This document shows positions 22,838-33,949 of a stretch of DNA of 64,000 nt, one piece after another. Position numbers and translations under genes: made by a program. The stretch comes from Pelobates cultripes (taxonomy: Eukaryota; Chordata; Amphibia; Anura; Pelobatidae). Within the stretch, counting starts at the first letter, position 1; each line of letters starts with the position of its first letter. Under the pieces are notes generated by a model, which was not told the origin of the DNA, did no database searches, and was given only the letters and a program-made list of their open reading frames with translations. The DNA is taken from the NCBI GenBank assembly GCA_933207985.1, contig OW240912.1:255050518-255114517 (forward strand), read 5' to 3'.

Positions 22838-23469
22838 AAAAAGTACTCCTTTCCCTTGGTACCTTGTCCTGGGATCGGGGTGTTACACACAGTCTTTTCA
22901 GGCTTTAGAGACACTTCACACGCTGGATGAGGTAAACTGACTTGCTCTTTTATTGAGGTTCCAAAATAAATGCACAGTAAGGTATAAAGGTAACAAAAAT
23001 ATATCAAACAAAAGCCTTGCTCTTCTGAGCACTAACTAAACAAAATAATCAGCTAACTGGGTTGGATGGCTTGTCCATTTCCAAACATAAACATAAACAG
23101 CCTTACTGCTTCAGGGTTTTCAGCTCTCTGTTTCCACTCACAGAAACCAAACACAATCTCTCTTCTTCCTTGGCAGGGGAGTACTTTATAGCACTGGTAA
23201 TTGACAATCCTTTTCAGGTGAGTTAGATTAGGATTCAAACTCCAGAACTGGACTTCTCACCAAGCAACTTCCAAAATGTGGAGTGGAGCACTGGCCCACC
23301 CTACTCTCCAGGTGCTCCACCCCAGGGCCCAAATATACACATATTTAAAGTGCAACATTCATTAGAACATAACACATTTCCCTGGGGCTAATTACACAAA
23401 GTAAGAACCTTGCAAAATCTGGGGAGGTATATAGGTTCCTTCCAGCACAATTCCTTGCTTTCTGTCACA
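22838..23469 (-). repeat. LTR copy 2, inverted
   Basis: The reverse complement of copy 1, nearly identical over its length, ending CTTGCTTTCTGTCACA. It lacks only the last few bases of U5: copy 1 ends AGTACTTTTGTCACA, whereas here Gag joins directly at AAAAAGTACTCC. The join has a few A residues of microhomology. Confidence 0.85.
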
Positions 23470-23473
23470 ATGG

Positions 23474-25154
23474 CTATAAAACCTAGGGTAAAAAACTAGG
23501 AAAATAAGTGTCTGAGGCTTTGGCTGTATAAGGTGAAGAACTGACTATGAATGAGGGGTATCAGGCCAGAAGTGTAATATGCTCATGTAGAGTGTTACCT
23601 CACTCCCAACATATTTAGAGGTGTTCATATGCTGTGCTATCGCGTGTCCAGGCATAGGAGGGGGGGAGAGGAAGTGGGTATAGTAAATGTGAAAGCCTGT
23701 TTGGCTCCTTGACGGCCATAGGGCTAAAAGAGAGGTGTAGATTACCCCATGAGTAAGCAGTGGAGCTCTAGCACAATTACAATGGCTATCCTAACATAAA
23801 GGGTAAAGAACAAAATATATATAAAAAAAGGGAATAAAAAAAAGAAAAGATAAAAAAGAAACGAAGGTGTATATGCAACACAAAAAGTAAAAAGTCATAT
23901 CATATCTGGAATGGTCTCCATTGGTAGATCTGGGAGCATTCTGGTGGTCCTGGTGAGGACAGTAATGGTTGCTTTCTGAAGCAAAGCCTTTCGGGTCACT
24001 TCCCTCGGAATCGTTGGATGCTGAGTTGTACGAGGGGAAAATTCCTCTATTGTCAAGAGGTCCAGGTGTGCCAGTTCCGAGCCAGTTGGCTTCCGGGGCC
24101 CAATCAGGCCAAATTTGCTCAGATGGGTTTCCAGTTTGGCATAGTTCCGTGCTTTGTAAGAGTTGTCCAGATGGGTGAATTGAAGCAGCGGATGTATTCC
24201 CAAACAGTACTGGATCCCCTCAGAGCGGAGGAGTTGCAACAGCAGCTGTAATGATCTGCGCAATGTGATAGTGCTGCGGGTGAGATCCGGAAGCAGCGTT
24301 AGAGATGAGCCCTTAAAATGCAAGGGAATTTTTTTATCAAGTAGCTGAAAGGATAAAGGCTTTATCCTGCAGGGTCTGGAAGCGGATTATTAAATCTGCG
24401 TGAACAGCCACTGGTGCTGTAGTGGGCTTTGGCAGGCGGAACAGGCCATCCATCTTCACCGCCTTTGCCTGTTTTGCCTGCAACAGTGTCCTGAACAGCC
24501 TTCAAATATAATGGGGCAAGTCAGGCAGGCCCACTTTGTCTGGGATACCACGGATTTTCAGGTTATATCACCTCTTCTGGTCTTCCATAGCCTCAACTTT
24601 ATTAGTGACGGCTGTTTGTTGTTTTTGCATGTTTGCAATTTTGTGTTCCACGCAGGTTATCCTGGAATCTTGGGTACTCGAGATAGCCTCCAAAAGGGTA
24701 ATCCGTGAGGTGACACTTTCAATTGTGGTCTTGAAGTAGGCCATGTCTGCTGCGGTATTAGCTCTCTGTTCTGCAAACATAGCTTTTAGCTGGAGTGCGG
24801 TAATCGGGTCGCAAGCATCGGGTTGCTTGCCAGGTGGTCTCAACAGTGGACCAAATGATGTTGCTGCCCCTGGGTCGAAGGGGGTATCCTCCGAGGAGTA
24901 GGAGGACACTTCCCCTTTCAGTGCCATCTTGTCCCATGTGGACCTTTGAGACCCCCGCAGGAGTTCCCCAATATCACGGCTCGTTGGGCCCTTATCGTGC
25001 CCTTACCTTTTCATGCTACTCTCTTACCACTGAGGAGGTGCTGTGTGCTCAGGTTTGTCGCCTTATTACCACCAGAATTACTTATTTTAGCCTGCTTGCC
25101 ACGGAGCCTGAGTAGATGCGTCTGCTCTGTTGCTCAGTTGGCTTTGCCCCCCTT
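23474..25154 (-). mobile_element. L1 copy with ORF1, 3' side interrupted by the gypsy-type insertion
   Basis: Read on the - strand, it starts near GGGGGCAAAGCCAACTGAGC (25154), a mutated form of the GGGGGCGGAGCC start of elements A, C and D. ORF1 follows (24927 down to about 23895), then AT-rich 3' sequence to 23474. The 3' part may continue at 19587 and below, because the gypsy-type unit sits in it. No ORF2 is seen. The left end is unresolved (a poly-T run at 19413-19421 or 19062-19075). Confidence 0.55.
23895..24927 (-). pseudogene. L1 ORF1 protein (RNA-binding), broken
   Basis: ORF1p coats L1 RNA and acts as a chaperone. The first open part (24927-24568) starts MALKGEVSSYSS and has a coiled-coil segment (ALQLKAMFAEQRANTAAD... 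LLEAISSTQDSRI... VEHKIANMQKQQ) ending EDQKR, followed after a stop by YNLKIRGIPDKVGLPDL, the entry to the RRM-like domain. A second open part (24323-23895), containing GSSLTLLPDLTRSTITLRRS, carries the C-terminal domain. Stops and frameshifts separate the two. Order and motifs fit L1/Tx1-type ORF1. Confidence 0.7.
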
Positions 25155-25461
25155 GTGTATGTTTTTTTGCCTGGATATCTATGTCTACATGGCTTGGGAG
25201 GAAAGACACACAAAGGGATCTGGAGGGGAAGGACACACAAAATGGACTAAGAGGAGAAAGAGCCACACAGAGGGACTGTGGTGGAGAAAGAGACAAAGAA
25301 AGGGGCTGAGGGTAAGAGACACAGGAAGGGGCTGGGTGTAAGTAAGAGACATACAAAGGGGGTTGCAAGACACACTAAAGAGGGAATAAAATACACTAAA
25401 GCAAAAAAGGGCTAATACATTCAAAAGAGGGGATATGAAACACTAAAGAGGGTAAGAAAGT
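25155..25461. repeat. Purine-rich GAGACACA repeat tract
   Basis: Imperfect repeats of GAGAAAGAGACACA... / AAGGGGCTG / CACTAAAG. It may be the left part of a hAT MITE whose right end is at 27157, since similar GAGGGTAAGAAAG sequence resumes at 27021 after element B. Confidence 0.5.
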
Positions 25462-27017
25462 GGGGGCGGGGCCTGACAACCAAGATGGCCAGCAGCAAAT
25501 TCTGAGAGCTCTTGTACCAACGGACGAAAAAAACGTTGAAACCGAGTGACCTAATGGCGACAGCAGCTAATGGTAACCAGAAACAACCACAGGAAGACAT
25601 AAGCAGTACAATGGTACCTGTCAGCAACCAGAGAGCCGCAGAAAAAGCTGCACCGGCCATGCAGACTAAACCAGAGCGGGAGGTCCGGGGGAGGCGGCCG
25701 ATCTCCCGACAGAAAAATCCCAATCAATCGGGGCCATCAGGGCCTTACCGCGATGGCGGCACAGATGCAACCTGGGACAAAGCATACACTGACCAGACTG
25801 CCAAAGCACACACTGGCATTCTTTGACAGACTCTGTGCCTACCTCTGGTCAAAGCTCAAAGCCCAAAGACTGCCCTTCAGGCTGGCGAGGAGAGCAGCGG
25901 CGGCGTGGATCCTCCCAGCTGCCAGACGCTACCTGCGGGGAAACCCCCCTCATGTTTGTAAAGCAACCTCCCAATGGAGACGAAACCGGAGACCAGTGGG
26001 GTTGGAATCATGCTCCCCGGACGGCGACACCCACGCTCCCAGGCACCAGAGAAGGACCCGCCAAAGTCCACAACTTGCCTACCACCCAGCGGTCTCAGCA
26101 ACCGCCAACCAGCACAGCAGAATCCACAAAACCAGCCGCAACACTGACCACGATGCAGCGGGCCGTTGACCGGCGGACTAAACCGGCGCAGAGCCCAACC
26201 ACAGCCAGCGGGAGAAGGAACCCCAGGAGACTCTCCAGTATGTGCTGTACCATTACCGACTACAGGAGTCGGATGACTTCCACTGCTGCACTGTAACTCG
26301 AACTGTGGCTACACCATTAAGACCATACAGCCACAGAGGACTTTGTCCTGTGTTACTATCCAGCATTGTCTCCCTGAACTAGTTGTAAATGGCACACTTA
26401 ACTGAACAAATGCACACCCCAGTATATTTTCCTGCTAAAACACTATGCTAAAAATCATACTCATTATAAGTACACCTGTTAGTAATGTCATGTAATACCT
26501 GTAAGCCTAGCATGTCTCGCACTACAGACAGTTCAGGAACCCACATAGGCAATTAAGCAGCATATAACTCATTAGTTAAGGTTACACACCTGAACAGTCC
26601 TCTGTTTTTACAAACGTGGTAGTACAAAGTAGGACAACTGTGGAAGGACGCATAAGCGCCCCACCGTCATGCTACAGATATGCAGATCAACTGCAATAGC
26701 CTGTCTACCTGACTAACAATATATACCTGTATTAAGCATGAGAAACTAACCTAACTTGAGCTCTGACCAAGCATGTATATAGCATAATTGTAAATGTACA
26801 GTTGAAGGTATAATGTTAAAACAGCTTATACTCTTAAAACATATCTTCAATCCACTCTGATACCCGAATGCTTAAGCCTGATTAAAACATAAAATTGTGC
26901 ATGTTAATCTTGTGCCCCGCATGTTACGCATGGGAAAAGCTAGAGGACTGCCTTTGGGGCACCTCTCGCCTGTTTGTGTTATATCTCTGCATTGCAAAAA
27001 TAAAAAATTCAAAAAAA
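25462..27017 (+). mobile_element. L1-derived non-autonomous element B (no ORF2)
   Basis: 1556 bp starting GGGGGCGGGGCCTGACAACC and ending GCAAAAATAAAAAATTC with poly(A). A 17-bp duplication, AAAGAGGGTAAGAAAGT, flanks it (25445-25461 and 27018-27034). Open frames at 25554-25826 (starting MATAANGN) and 25753-26169 give Arg/Pro/Gln-rich peptides. One contains FFDRLCAYLWSKLKAQRL followed by RLARRAAAAWILPAARR, which lines up with a phrase in element C. There are no RT, endonuclease or canonical ORF1 motifs. About 850 bp after the open frames are non-coding. Confidence 0.78.
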
Positions 27018-27034
27018 AAAGAGGGTAAGAAAGT

Positions 27035-27157
27035 AAGAAATTAAAAAAGGGGGGGTTACAAGACACACACAGGTGAAGATGCACTTTTGTTTTGCGCGGG
27101 GGAGAGCAGCAAAATGCATCTTCGCCTGTGTAGCTTAAAATCTTTGCATCGACCCTG
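27035..27157. mobile_element. hAT-like MITE right end
   Basis: AATGCATCTTCGCCTGTGTA and then ATCGACCCTG (ending 27157) is the reverse complement of the left end of the MITE at 20335 (CAGGGCCGG..., GGCGAAGATGCATT). A short hairpin (GGTGAAGATGCACTTTTG with CAAAATGCATCTTCGCC) is visible. The left end lies beyond element B. Confidence 0.5.
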
Positions 27158-27425
27158 CACACACACACTGCCCGAACACTCACACACACACACACACACA
27201 CTGCTCCACAATAAACACACTGTTCCCCAATACACACACAACACTGCCCCCAATACTCTCACACCACTGCCACCCAATACACACACAGCACTGCCCCAAT
27301 ACATACACAATCACACTGCCTCCGATACACACACTCTGCCCCCCTCATACCGACACTGCCCCACAATAAACACACACTGCACCCGAATACAATCACACAC
27401 TGCCTTCCAACACACACACACACTG
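27158..27425. repeat. CACACACTGCCC microsatellite
   Basis: Imperfect units of CACACACTGCCCC.AATACA. Open frames are low-complexity. The stretch 27426-27940 is AT-rich with no recognisable gene. Confidence 0.8.
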
Positions 27426-29227
27426 TTTAAACTGTCAGACTTCAAGGTAGTTCAAATGAGAACTGCTAGCATAGGTATAAACCATAACCTAATATTTAAC
27501 TCACATTTTAGTTAATAAACCCCCGGGACTTCTTACCCAAAATGTGTATTTAGAATGGAAAAACTGATTCGTATTAATGAAAGCACAAAATACACAAAGA
27601 CATGAAGTGCTATCTTTGATATTCATGCTTAGTAGCCTTCTTTTAGTAAACATAGATTTTCCTGTATTTTATTTGCTCACATGCTCACTGGAAAAATCTC
27701 AACAAAAGGCAACATTTGGGCTGTTTCCATCAGTCCACTACATGTTCCAGGAACTATCTTGTAATGTAGCAACAGTTATTGAAGGGTTGAGTAAACATGA
27801 ATGGATTTAATGATATGTGATAAATAGGCCGAGCACTGTATTCATTTAAAAAAAAACAATGTTGTCCAAAGGCTGTTTTGTTGTAGACAAAATTTGCAAC
27901 CTAGAATATGCTCAGATAAATGGTACGAGTAACCATCGGTTTAACCCCTTAAGGACACAGCTTCAGAAGCTTGTCTTACGCTTAATGACACAAGCATTTT
28001 TTGCATTTTCTTGCTGTATGCGTTCAACTGCAATTTGCATCTCTCTCGTTTATTGCACTGACACATATTATATACTGTTTTTTAAAGGACAGAAAGAGCT
28101 TTAATTTGATGTAACACACACACACATATATATATATATATATGTAAAAATATAAATGCTTATTTATTATTAAAAAAATACAGAAAAATGCAAAAAAAAG
28201 GAAAAATTTGTTTTTTGTACAGTTTTTGCAATAATAATGTGTGCCTAATTAGTGCAGGTTAAAGAAAGTAATTAAAAATAAATTAATTTAGTTGTTCTGA
28301 TTTACAGAATATATAATGTGTCTGGGATTTTAATTTTTTTTTGGTAGTTACAGGTCACAAAATGATTTTAGAATTTGGTATGTTTGTCTTGTAAGCTTAA
28401 TAGTCATAAAATAAAACAAAATTGCCACACAAAAGTATATATTTATATAAAGTAGACATCACAGGCTATTGTCCTAAGGTTGTTTTGACACTTTCTACGT
28501 AGCCATTTCACCGCTAATCTCTGCTAAATATTGGAGAATATTTTTGGCACACAAACTTATAACAAAGAACATGTGTATTTTGTAAAGTTGGTGTGTGCTT
28601 TTCCTGTACAAAGTTTTATTTTGTGTTCAGTTACTTCTGCTGAGTACAATGATACCCCCATTGTATGTCTTTGGCACTATTTCGTGAAGCTACAGTGCCA
28701 TATAGGAGACCTGTCCGTTTCAACATTTACAGTAGAATTTTGAGAGGCGTATTTAATGGGCTTATGCTTCAATTTGGGGTATTATAGCAGTTTGATTGTT
28801 CAAAAAAAAAAAACACAAAGGCCTACCATTTGTAAAAGTAGACACTCCAGGGTATCTCATAAGGTTCATATTGTGCCTTAACATGGCCCCATTTTTTCAC
28901 CAATATAGGCCAAAGTATGTGGTAAAAAATAATTTTGGCCATTTTTTACATATGGATTACATTTTTGCAGGGCATTTTGTACATTTCATATGTGCCACTA
29001 AGTTCAAACCCCCCAAATTATGCTCAGCTAAGTCTTCTGAGTAAAACAATATGCCCAATGTATGACCTAGACACTATTTTGTGAAGTTACACTGCTGTAA
29101 AAGAGACGTGACATGTTAAGGTTTTTAAGTGTGAATTTTCATGGAGGGTTTTGATGTGTCCGTGTCCCACTTTGGAGCACTTGAATAGGCTACATATTAC
29201 AACTACACCATAAATCCATACCATTCC

Positions 29228-31324
29228 TTAACCCCTTAAGGACTAATCTGTTTTTGTGATGTTGTACATTTGCGACCAGGCATATTTTTACACTTTTGTG
29301 GTGTTTGTGTTTGGCTGTAATTTTCCGCTTTCTCATTTACTGTTCCCATACAAATTATATATTGTTTTTTTCAGGACAAAAGGGGCTTTCTTTACATACC
29401 ATTATTTATATAATCTCATGTATTTTAATTTAAAAAAAATAAAAAATATGATGAAAAATTGAAAAAAATACATGTTTTTTGACTTTTACTTGAAAAATCT
29501 TTTACTCATCTACAAAAGCGAATGAAAAAAACTGCTAAATAGATTCAAAATTTTGTCCTGAGTTTAAAAATACCTAGTGTTTACGTGCTTTTTTGCTTTT
29601 TTTTGCATGTTATAGGGCTATAGGTACAAGTAGGATATTGCGGTTTCAAAACATACATTTTTAAAATTTATCAATAGTGACATTGTAACACTATTATCTG
29701 TCATAAATCTCTGAATAACACCCCATATGTACATATTTTTTTTAAAGTAGACAACCCAGGGTATTCAATATGGGGTATGTCCAGTCTTTTTTAGTAGCCA
29801 CTTAGTCGAAAACACTGGCCAAAGTAAGCATTCATATTTGTTTGTGTGTGAAAAAAGTAAAAAAACTAAATTGAACGCTAATTTTGGCCAGTGTTTGTGA
29901 CCAAGTGGTTACTAAAAAAGACTGGACATACCCCATTTGCAATACCTTGGGTTGTCTTCTTTTGCAAATGGTATGCCATCATGGGGTAATTCTCATTCCT
30001 GGGCTACCATACGCTCTCAAAGGCAACGTAACCAACCTGGCCATTTTCAATGTAAAAATATTTGACCCATATATTTGACCTTGTAACTTTCAAAAATGCT
30101 ATAAAACCTGTACATGGGGGGTACTGTTTTACTCGGGAGACATCGCTGAAGACAAATATTAGTGTTTAAAAACTGGAAAACGTATCACAACAATTATATC
30201 ATCAGTAAAAGTGCTGTTTGTGTGTGAAAAATGCAAAAAAAGTAACTTTCACTGACAATATCATCGCTGTGATATGTTTTACTGTTTTGAATCACTAATA
30301 TTTGTGTTCAGCGAAGTCTCCCGAGTAAAACAGTACCCCCCATGTACAGATTTTAGGGTGTCGTAGAACATTACAGGGTAAAATACAGTGCTAGCAAATT
30401 AAATTCTCTGGAATTTCGGCCTGGGTTGGCAGGCAGGTCCCTCAAATTGCAATCAATAAAATTACTGAATTATGTAAAAATATTACATAAATACACACGT
30501 AGAATTTAAATATACATGCATATTTATATAGTTTAAGTCTACGTGTATATTTATATAATTATTTATGTAATTTTGTATATGGACATATGTATATTTCGTA
30601 TTATTTTTATTTATTTATATATACATAGATATATATACAAATGTATTTTGATATAAATATATATATATTAATTTTAAAATACAGTTAGAATAAAATTTCA
30701 TATAGATATATAATTTTTATTATTATTTAAAAAAAAATATTTAATTTAAATTACTTATTATTTATATTTTATAATATATATACAATATATATAGTTATTA
30801 TATATATTATATATATACGTGTGTAATTTAATTATAAGTGTATTTTTATATTAATATAAGTACATATTAATATAAAAATACACTTAGTATGGCATTATAT
30901 ATATGATATATAGACATATATTATATAGATATAATATATGTCTATATATCATATATACACATATATAATTATTTTTTTTTTTTTATTAACACTAACTTTA
31001 TTTTTTTTTTTATTTTACACTAGCAGGGAGACTGCCTGTCAGCACAGACAGTCCCCCTGCAGGCAGACACATGGACACCTATTGTGACCATGTGATCGCT
31101 GTGTTAAGCGATCACATGGCCACAGGGGTCCTAATTCAGTGTGGGGAGACTGTCTGGGCTGCAGGCAGTCTCCCCACACTGGGAGCAACGCTGATCGCCG
31201 CCGGGGGAACGACGGCGATCCGGTAAGTAGCTCAGACCGTTAGGACGGTTCAGGACCGTCATCGGTCGGCAAGCCAAAAATGCCGATGACGGTCTTGAAC
31301 CGTCCTCGGTCAGGAAGGGGTTAA
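29228..31324. mobile_element. TTAA-flanked non-autonomous element, inner copy
   Basis: 2097 bp, starting TTAACCCCTTAAGGACTAAT and ending GGTCAGGAAGGGGTTAA. The left kilobase resembles the left part of the outer copy: both have a run of CATTTT/TTGTACA-type sequence, a CTGTTTTTT...AGGACA...AAAG..GCTTT phrase and a TTTTTTG tail, in the same order. The right end carries paired stems (GACGGTTCAGGACCGTC; GCAGGCAGTCTCCCC). There is no open frame of note. Confidence 0.55.
30105..30347. repeat. Long inverted repeat within the inner element
   Basis: ACATGGGGGGTACTGTTTTA at 30112 is answered by TAAAACAGTACCCCCCATGT near 30326, and CTAATATTTGTGTTCAGC near 30296 mirrors the left arm's GAAGACAAATATTAG. 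Arms are about 60 bp, spacer about 110 bp. Confidence 0.85.
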
Positions 31325-31619
31325 AGAACACATCCCAGGGTATTTCAAAAGGTATATTTTGAACGTTAGCGTGGGATAATTTTTCCACTAGCTTGTACCA
31401 AGTGTAGTGGTAATAAGCATTTTTTCTGCCTTTTTGACATACAAAGTGAGTTTGCGCAGTATATTTTGGAAACCTTATGTGTGCTACAACTGTATAATAC
31501 TTCATATGTTGCTCAGCTATGTCGGCTGAGTACAGCAATACCCCCGTATGTACCTTTGCCGGGTATATGTGGACATGGAAGGGACACATCTCAGACACAG
31601 CCATTCCAGTTTTTCAGCC

Positions 31620-32440
31620 ATTCCAGCTAGCTTGTACCAAGTGTAGTGGTAATGAGCATTTTTTAATGTATTTTTTTACTTTGTAAAACTTTTTTTACTT
31701 TGTAAAACCCGTTTTTAAACTTTTTTTTTTTACCTTATTAAATGTTTTACACTTTCTTAACTTTTTTTACACTTTAAATTTTTTTTCTAAACTTTTCTTT
31801 TACCGTTAACCCCTAACTAGCAGTAAGCAACACTAACAGTAAATTCCCCCCTTTCCCATAACTGCCACCCACTCCAGCTGGCAAAATATATATCATTATA
31901 AAATATTTAAATTAATTAAATAAATTGAACCCCTGAGGGTTAAAAAATAAATAAAAGTTAATCCTCAGGGATTAAAAGAAATAAGATTACAGTATAATAC
32001 TGTGATCTGTATTTTGATCACTGTAGGCAGTGATCAACTGGCAGGGAAGGGGTTAATTTTTATTTAGACTGGGTAAAGGGGGGTGTTTTTTTTTGTTTTT
32101 TTTACTTAAACGTTACTAAAACTTTTTTTTAAACCTTTTTTTTTTACATTTTTAAAGCTTATTTTAAAACTTTTTTAACGTTAACCCCTAGTTAGCCTAA
32201 CACCAAATTCCCCAATACCCCACTAACTTCCACCCATCCCAGCTAGCTAAATATATAGTTTTTAAATATTTAAATTAATTAATAAAATAAATTTAACCCA
32301 TGAGGGTTAAAAAAAATAATAATTAACCCTCAGGGGTTAAAAAAAAAAAATCAGATGACATTAAAATGTATACCCTACCAATTGATCACTGTAGTCAGTG
32401 ATCAATTGGCAGGGAAGGGGTTCATTTTATTAAAGCAGGG
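31620..32440. repeat. Diverged tandem duplication of about 400 bp
   Basis: Two successive units share the same landmarks in the same order: CGTTAACCCCTA, CCCA.CTTCCACCC, AAATATTTAAATTAATTAA, a GAGGGTTAAAAAA stem answered by CCTCAGGG.TTAAAA, GATCACTGTAG.CAGTGATCAA and GGCAGGGAAGGGGTT. Within each unit, GATCACTGTAGGCAGTGATC is a small hairpin. Confidence 0.7.
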
Positions 32441-32748
32441 GGGTGGGATTTAACTTCATTTTTTTTTTTTTTACACAGGGAGAAGATCAGCAGCACTGAT
32501 CCGTTTCCCTGCACTTCACACAGAATCTGGAAGTGCAGGGAAGCAGAAGGTGAGTATACTGAGCTCATGTGACAGGCTGTCAGAGCGAGCACCAGTGCTG
32601 GGGCAGCGCGATCCGGTGCTCCTGGTCTGCCTCGAATACAGAGGCAGACCGGAGCACCGTTAAACCCGCGATCGCCGCAATTGCGGCGATCTGGGGTTAA
32701 CGTTAGTAAATGACAGAAAATTTCCGTCTGCGGTCGGGAAGGGGTTAA

Positions 32749-33119
32749 ACAGTTTTTTGAACACAGAATCAAAATAGAACTTTGGTGAATTAAATTGTTG
32801 AGTCAATACAAATGATTGTGATTAATTCTAGATCTTTTCATACTGATAATGGAAATCAGTGGAATTTGAGTTCTCAGTAATTTAAACCTAGCAAAAACTT
32901 GCTTTAGAATGGAATACGGAGAACAAGCAGACTAGATTTACTGCACTGAAATATGAGAGCATGCCCTTGCATTCTTGCTTTCAGAATCTCAGAAATTGTC
33001 ATCAATAAGTCACTTATGTTTTATAGGATATATCGAACAATATTATGTATGGTGGCACATATTATCAAATGATGACTAAATTTAATTTACTGTATTCAAC
33101 ATGAATAATTTAAGCGCCA
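32749..33119. other. Intergenic, nothing seen
   Basis: AT-rich DNA without an exon, repeat end or open frame I can name. Confidence 0.5.
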
Positions 33120-33800
33120 TAAACATGACAGGTGTATTGTCGCCATATGGGCATGGGAGGGATCCATGAACCTGAATCCAAACCCACCCAATAAGACACC
33201 GACACTCTTAGGTATGGGTCAAACATGTCAACAACTTTAATAATAATAAAGATAATAACTTATGATATACAATTATATTAAAGTCGTTACCTGCCACACC
33301 CCCAATATTATATCAGCTCTCCCATATTTAAATTATGGCAATGATCCACAACATAGCATAATCCACAATATATAACAACCACATAAATATAACATGTAAA
33401 GTGCCAACATTAAACCATTTTCACCTGGTAGGGGTATACCCAGATACCCCTACACCACCGAGGTTCTGAGCCACCAACGGACTCTAAACCTACCAAAACT
33501 TGTACGAGCAGTGTACCCTTTTAACCAATCAACTAACTACCCTTACTCCTGTATTAACTAAGGCACATTTGTCCTTTAATGTTCCTTACCCCACCCTGCT
33601 GCTGTGACAAAACGGGGAAAAAAGGCTACAAGAAGGGAGGGAGGGACCAACGCTGCAAGATAAGGAATTAGAATGAGGGATCTAAGATGGCCGACCATTT
33701 ATATACAACACTAACCCACCAATCCCACTATTGCTCCCACCCCTAGCCCGCCTCCTAGCCCTTTCAGGGCCCTATTCCTTAAGCTGTGCTTTCTCCGTGG
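33120..33800 (-). repeat. Possible LTR-like repeat, unclassified
   Basis: On the - strand it holds a promoter-like TATATAAATGG (about 33700) and a TTTATTATTATTAAAG stretch about 450 bp further on. The low-CpG Ca-rich composition differs from its neighbours. No TG/CA ends or target duplication could be fixed, so the class is unknown. Confidence 0.25.
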
Positions 33801-33949
33801 GCTTCATAAAGCACTTCTGCTTGCTGAAGTGCTTTTTGTGTCAGGAACATCTCTTAATTGCAGTTTATAAAAGTAGTGATTTCTATTTGAAACTGGCACT
33901 TTTATAACTAATTTAAGAAACACAATGTATTGCTACTATTTTACTGGCA

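Larger units (their letters stand above)
19588..23469 (+). mobile_element. Gypsy-type element with inverted LTRs
   Basis: An LTR in + orientation (19588-20259), a Gag region, and a second copy of the same LTR in - orientation (22838-23469). Both outer ends are therefore U3 ends, TGTGACAG on the left and CTGTCACA on the right. The unit is flanked by ATGG (19584-19587 and 23470-23473), a plausible 4-bp target duplication. No protease, RT, RNase H or integrase is present. Normal LTR elements have direct LTRs, so this is a rearranged insertion or a product of aberrant cDNA. A hAT MITE (20335-21858) is nested in it. Confidence 0.8.
27941..32748. mobile_element. TTAA-flanked non-autonomous element, outer copy
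   Basis: It begins TTAACCCCTTAAGGACACAG and ends CGGTCGGGAAGGGGTTAA, so a TTAACCCCTT terminal inverted repeat bounds it. It is AT-rich and non-coding, and contains a second, similar element (29228-31324). Without the inner copy it is about 2.7 kb. piggyBac-like identity is inferred from the TTAA ends alone. Confidence 0.55.
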
